Source: Piliocolobus tephrosceles
Lineage: Eukaryota; Chordata; Mammalia; Primates; Cercopithecidae
Length of the DNA: 64,000 nt
Assembly: GCF_002776525.5 (NCBI RefSeq)
Contig: NC_045441.1
Coordinates: 65,892,650 to 65,956,649, forward strand
Direction: 5' to 3'
The position numbers and the translations under genes are program-made. The notes beneath the pieces were generated by a model. The model searched no databases. It was not told the origin of the DNA and saw only the letters and a list, made by a program, of their open reading frames with translations. Below, one piece after another: positions 59,661 to 64,000 of the stretch; position 1 is the first letter of the stretch, and each line of letters starts with the position of its first letter.

Positions 59661-61559
59661 AGGCAAATGAAAATTTAGAACTCATGAATCTGTCATTCCT
59701 GTTCCCCCACAGTACAAATTACTTAACATTAACACAAATCAATTTGTATGACACTGGCTGTTATCCTCACTTACTAATACAGGATATTCATTCTCTGAAA
59801 AGTTATCTTCCATTATTTTTTGGAAGTCTTGAGGGATTTGCTTGTGTGCTCATGAGCCATTTTCATCAGCCATCATGAAGTCTGCTGTTTTGTCTCCTCC
59901 TCTTTGACCCATTGCTTTCTTAATATTTGTCACCAGCAGAGTCATGTGTAGATACCGTGCCACTGTCCCCCAAACTCTCAGAAAGACAGACTTCCATTCG
60001 TTACCCTTTAATAACATCACCAATCTCTGCCAACCTCCATGTCACGGCTGCTCTGGAAGTGTTAGGTGAAACATTTTGTGTATATTTACTCTGTTGAGTA
60101 ACGTACAGAAAAAGAGAGAAGGCTCCTTGCTTTCTCCTGAATTATACATCATGAAATAATAACATCTTGTATTCCAGTGTTCTGAAGATTTTTTAGAGAA
60201 GAGTTTGATAATTTATTTATGTAATTTAAATTCATGGCTACCTCTTTTAGAATTCAGGCATAAATCCATGAGGCCCCGAATGAGATACAGATCTAGAGAC
60301 TGTTCCATGCTTTTCTCATAATCACTTTACCCTTCTGATAATTGAGGCTTTGACGTGGTTCAAAAACAGCTCTCTCTCCACAGAGAGTCGTTTTACATCC
60401 CGTACACACATACATATCTAGAGAACAATTCTCAACTGTTTTCTGGACATGGAACACAACTGAGGATCCCCACACCTCCAAATTTTGTTTCAGTAAGGAA
60501 ACAAACATAGCAGCCAGGCAGCTTGAGATCTGTGTTCAGGTCTCATTGTGAATGCTTTGCAAATCAAGCATGATGATCCACCTGGCATTGCTATGTGTTG
60601 TGACATATACAAAGGCAAAACAATGAGTGTGGTTTTTGTATCACAGAGGCAGCAATTGGCCTAGGGTACAGATACAGCAAATCCATCAAAATCATCAGGG
60701 ATCCCAGCCAAAACTTCTTTCTTTCTCCTTTTCGCGTACCACCACTGATGATTCCAAGGAATTTCATATACATATAAAAGGAGAAAACACTAATGTGAGC
60801 CTAAGGACTAGGAATGATGAGGACTCTGTATTTTTGCAGGGAACGTTGTTTCAATGTGCACAGTGACTAAACTTTTCCATTGAAAAAATTTTCCACCTGG
60901 ATAAATCTGCCACACTTTATGAGCAAATGCAAAACAGGATGATAGACACTGAACAGCATAGAGACAGCCTGACCTGCCTTTTATTGCCTTCAAGGAGCCA
61001 ATTTGAGCTCTGAGCAATGAAATGAGTCAGTGTTTGAGAAATGTAGAAACACCAGGTGAAACTTCAGAAGAGGTTTTTTTGTTAAAATGCAAAAGGTTTT
61101 TTTGTTAAATTCAAAGTCTTATTCTTAGGAAAATTAATAGATACAGAACCACCCTGAGAGCAAATGTTTGATTCAAGGATAATAAAAATCGTTAAGGAAA
61201 GCATAGACTGAAGAAAGACTTTACCATTTCTTAGACCTTGTTTGTAAAAAGGAACCAAAAGAAAGAATGAATATAACTGGAAACAAAACGCATTACTGTG
61301 AACAACTTACTTTAGCACAGAACTTCTATGTATTACTTTTTAAATACTTACAGTAAGATTTAAGAAAGTATCCACGTAGCAATTACAACTACATGCATCA
61401 CAATGTCTTTGTTGATTTTTACCACATGCAATAGTGCTGTAAGCTAATACTCCATGTCAGTGACTAGAGATTATAAAACAGCATTATTTACAGTAGGTAT
61501 CAATGTATTTATTCAGATGTGCACAGAAGCTGGGATTCTTGTTGTAATTAAATAGAACT
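59661..61559. other. Intergenic DNA, nothing recognised
   Basis: No gene or confident repeat is present. A short duplication of a GGTTTTTTTGTTAAA motif occurs near 61072-61110. Confidence 0.45.
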
Positions 61560-62300
61560 CCCACTAGGGGGGGCAAGAAAATAAATCTCAAGGCCCTATG
61601 TACAGGCACCTTTCCAACCGAAGGTACGCTAGATACCAGACGAAACTGCTCGGTATTTATTTATTTATTTTTCTTCCTGGTGAATCATTTGCACCCTGCT
61701 TTTTCACTGTGGGAAGTTTCTTTCAGATTTATTTTCTCTGGTTTTTCAGCAGCTTTCTTTGGTTGTAAATCCATGCTGTGGTTGAGCAGCAAAGCAATAT
61801 TCCAGCAAGCTCCAACAGGGATATATTTTTCTACAGGATTTTTAAAACCTTGCATACTCAGTTTCAGCAGAGCCTTGCCCAGTTCCTTGCCAAAGGTAGC
61901 GCTCTGGTAACAGCCTGGAGCTGATAGAGGGATAAAATTAGATGAGGAGGGACACATTGCTAAGGGAAGCTTTTGGAACTGCTTAGTGACTCAGAAAGAT
62001 GAACTGGGGAAGCAGGCAGGTCAGCACAATAGAATGTAATTAACAAATGCAATTAGCATCAGCGCATAAATTCCTCCCCCTTGACGTTCTCCTTTGTATT
62101 GCCAAGGCAACCCAGGCAGCCTCCTCCTTTCCCACCTCCTCCATTCCAGCAACCCCAGGCTCCCCGCCCTTCTCACTCACTGACTTTGCCCTTGGAGTTG
62201 ATTTTAAATAGGTCGCACCTGGATTAACATGTGTGAGGGTGGAGAATGGGGAAGATGGAGGAGTGAAGGAAAGGCGAGGAGAGGGTTGACCTAGGTTTAG
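61560..62300. promoter_or_regulatory. Candidate non-coding regulatory block
   Basis: The sequence is less AT-rich than its neighbours and contains no recognisable repeat. It has clustered homeodomain-like cores (GTAATTAAC and CAATTAGC near 62036-62056), an AT-rich MADS-like TTTTAAATAGG near 62202-62212 and an E-box CACCTG at 62216-62221. Open frames on both strands (61680-61910, 61685-61957) are mutually overlapping and domain-free. Any enhancer role is inference from composition and motifs; conservation was not tested. Confidence 0.25.
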
Positions 62301-62592
62301 CAGTTGCAATTTTTATTTTTTGCTGGTTCATAGTCTTCGGAATATAACCCATGCTAGTTTGGGAATATTTTATTACTATTTGTGACCATCAGCTGGCTTG
62401 AAAAATGCCTATCTTTTCATCTATCCAGTTTGCAGATGGTTAGATGTGCACTCAGGCACTTCACTCTGTGCTCTAAGTGTACATATTCTATGCTTTGGTG
62501 TGTCATTTCAGCTAATTTGTTGTTAGATAAACAATGTTTCAAGTTAATTTTCAGGGTCACTAGTAGCCAGAAAAGAAATGAACAGCACTAAT

Positions 62593-62690
62593 ATATATAT
62601 ATATACACATATATATATACTTTATTATAATATATTCAACATTAAATGTTATATCTATATAATATGTGTATTTATATATGGAAAGTAGTA
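62593..62690. repeat. AT-rich (TA)n cluster
   Basis: TA runs are separated by short CACATA and TTATTATAA words. Confidence 0.85.
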
Positions 62691-62909
62691 ACATCTGAGT
62701 GAGAAGTGCTGTTGAAGGCAAAAGTAGGTACTTTAATTTTTATTTAAATAGTTTTGTTTTTTAACATATTAAACACAAATGTTTTGCTTTTTAAAAACAT
62801 AAAACTAATCCAAAAATTAAAATAAAATGCCTTTAAAAATAAAGATATTATGATCAGTTAGAAAAAAACATGTTATAGAATATGAATGAAGCAAATAACT
62901 CCAATCATT

Positions 62910-63085
62910 ACAAAAACTTTTATTGAATGTTTTCTGAATGCCAGGAAGTATTTAAGTACTTAGTTAAGTCTCAAAAAAAAAAAAAAAAAAAAAAAAAAAC
63001 ATAAGAAATAAGTATTTTTATCCCATTTGTTTTTCCAGATAAGGGAGCTGAAGAACAGATAATTTGTTCAATATTTCTTAGCAGT
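62910..63085 (+). mobile_element. MIR-like element containing an A27 run
   Basis: CTTTTATTGAATGTTTTCTG and ATGCCAGGAAGTATTTAAGT match the MIR 5' block. TTATCCCATTTGTTTTTCCA and GATAAGGGAGCTGAAGAACA match the following MIR block. Between them sits a run of 27 A (62973-62999). Confidence 0.6.
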
Positions 63086-63089
63086 ATAA

Positions 63090-64000
63090 ACTACCATGTC
63101 ATAATGCTTCTCATAATAAAAATTATGTTGCAGTTTGCTCATGACATTATATTAGTTGTATAGTCCTTTAAGAGAGAAATTACAGAGGAAAGGTAGGTAG
63201 CTTGATAACATTAAACATAATTAACCCTCACGTAAATATGACTTTGGTGTCCTGAATAATCTTATGGATTTTGGAGTCACCTAAAAGTGAACTCACATCC
63301 AGGCTTCACCCCTTAGGCTGGGTAGGCTGCAATCTGAGCCTCAGTTTCCACATGTGTAAAATGATCTAGTAATAGGCATCTCTCTTCTGATCTGCCCACT
63401 TCCCTTTAGGACCTCATTTCGCCCACACCCACCACCAACCCTGATTTTAGATGCTGTCTTCTTCCTTTTTGACGAGGAAGGAAAGACCTGATAGACACAT
63501 TCAGATAATACTTTAGTTTCATAATGCCTTCTCTAGAGTATTGACACTATTTAAAAAGATCCAACCAGAAGTAAAAATACCAAAGGCATGGTTTATTTAT
63601 GAAATATTGTGGGGATGAGATCCTTAATGCAGCTACACCCTGATTTGCACTCTCTTTGTTATTTGCACTTTCTATTTGTTCTGTGGTAAGCAGGTCCCAA
63701 AGTTAAAGGAAGCTGAGAGGCTGAAGAAAGAGGCTGACAAATCTAGTTTCTCAGAAAGAAACATTTAACAGAGACTTACGAATAGCAGCCATAGACTTGG
63801 GCAGCGGTGAGATACGACGATCTGCCTCACTACCCCCCAGACTCAGGCTTATATACCATAGGGAAAGGGATATGTACAGCAATTGCTTAAGGGCTAAATT
63901 TATGGTACATACACTAACCTCAAAGTTGTTTTGACCTAAGGGCAGGAATTACAGTAAGTAGCACATGCTATTGCACGAGGAACAAGGGATAGACTAGAAA
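63090..64000. other. Intergenic DNA with possible antisense LTR at the end
   Basis: No gene is seen. From about 63690 the text (ACAGAGACTTACGAATAGCA, GACTTGGGCAGCGGTGAGAT, AGGCTTATATACCATAGGGA) has the feel of an antisense LTR cut off by the window edge. I cannot name it. Confidence 0.3.

Noticed and set aside
62040..62309. 89-codon minus-strand frame in the GC-richer block
   Set aside because: It shows no recognisable domain, and an overlapping domain-free frame lies nearby on the same strand. The block looks non-coding.
1..64000. CRISPR array, bacterial operon or phage module
   Set aside because: The window is clearly primate nuclear DNA. Direct repeats present are retroelement target duplications, LTR pairs or microsatellites, none with regular spacers.

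Overview
This window reads as non-coding primate nuclear DNA, probably from an Old World monkey. It is AT-rich and has no CpG island and no convincing multi-exon gene. It is packed with primate interspersed repeats: Alu J, S and Y, L1PA and L1M, L2, MIR, THE1/MST/MLT2 LTRs, an LTR12-like LTR and a class I endogenous retrovirus. Several young Alus carry CTCAAGCCTG in the left monomer, and two also carry GATCCGGCCACTGC in the right monomer. I associate these changes with the cercopithecid AluYR lineage, hence the species inference. A run of exactly 100 Ns shows that this is a draft assembly.

Layout. 1-11 kb: an LTR-like sequence, an Alu, adjacent THE1-like and MST-like solo LTRs, then a long AT-rich stretch. 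11-18 kb: an Alu, an L1 fragment, a decayed CTAGE/MIA2-family retropseudogene, an Alu that lacks its A-tail, and a two-LTR THE1 element with an Alu inside it. 19-25 kb: L1M fragments on both strands, an initiator-tRNA-Met pseudogene and a solo LTR12-like LTR. 25-34 kb: L2/MIR remnants, an AluS and an ERVL-like internal remnant split by a 5'-truncated L1PA. 36-40 kb: an MLT2-like LTR, an orphan minus-strand ORF with unusually many CpGs, a young AluY and the assembly gap.

40.8-48.06 kb: a provirus of the HERV-E type, with two LTRs, a 4-bp target duplication, a tRNA-Glu primer site, gag, an integrase-only pol remnant and env. Every reading frame is broken. Protease, reverse transcriptase and most of RNase H are deleted, and two Alus have inserted. 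48-64 kb: MIR, a back-to-back AluJ/AluS pair, an antisense solo LTR, more Alus, an L2 split by an MLT2 LTR with a clean 5-bp target duplication, and a comparatively repeat-free block at 61.6-62.3 kb that could be regulatory.

No genes here work together as a pathway, and I found no convincing new biological system. The observations most worth checking are the pol deletion with a CA/TA tract at its junction, a 47-bp segment duplicated into the THE1 body, the tail-less Alu, the tRNA pseudogene, the orphan ORF and the gap flanked by identical 47-mers. All family names rest on recognition by eye, not on a database search.
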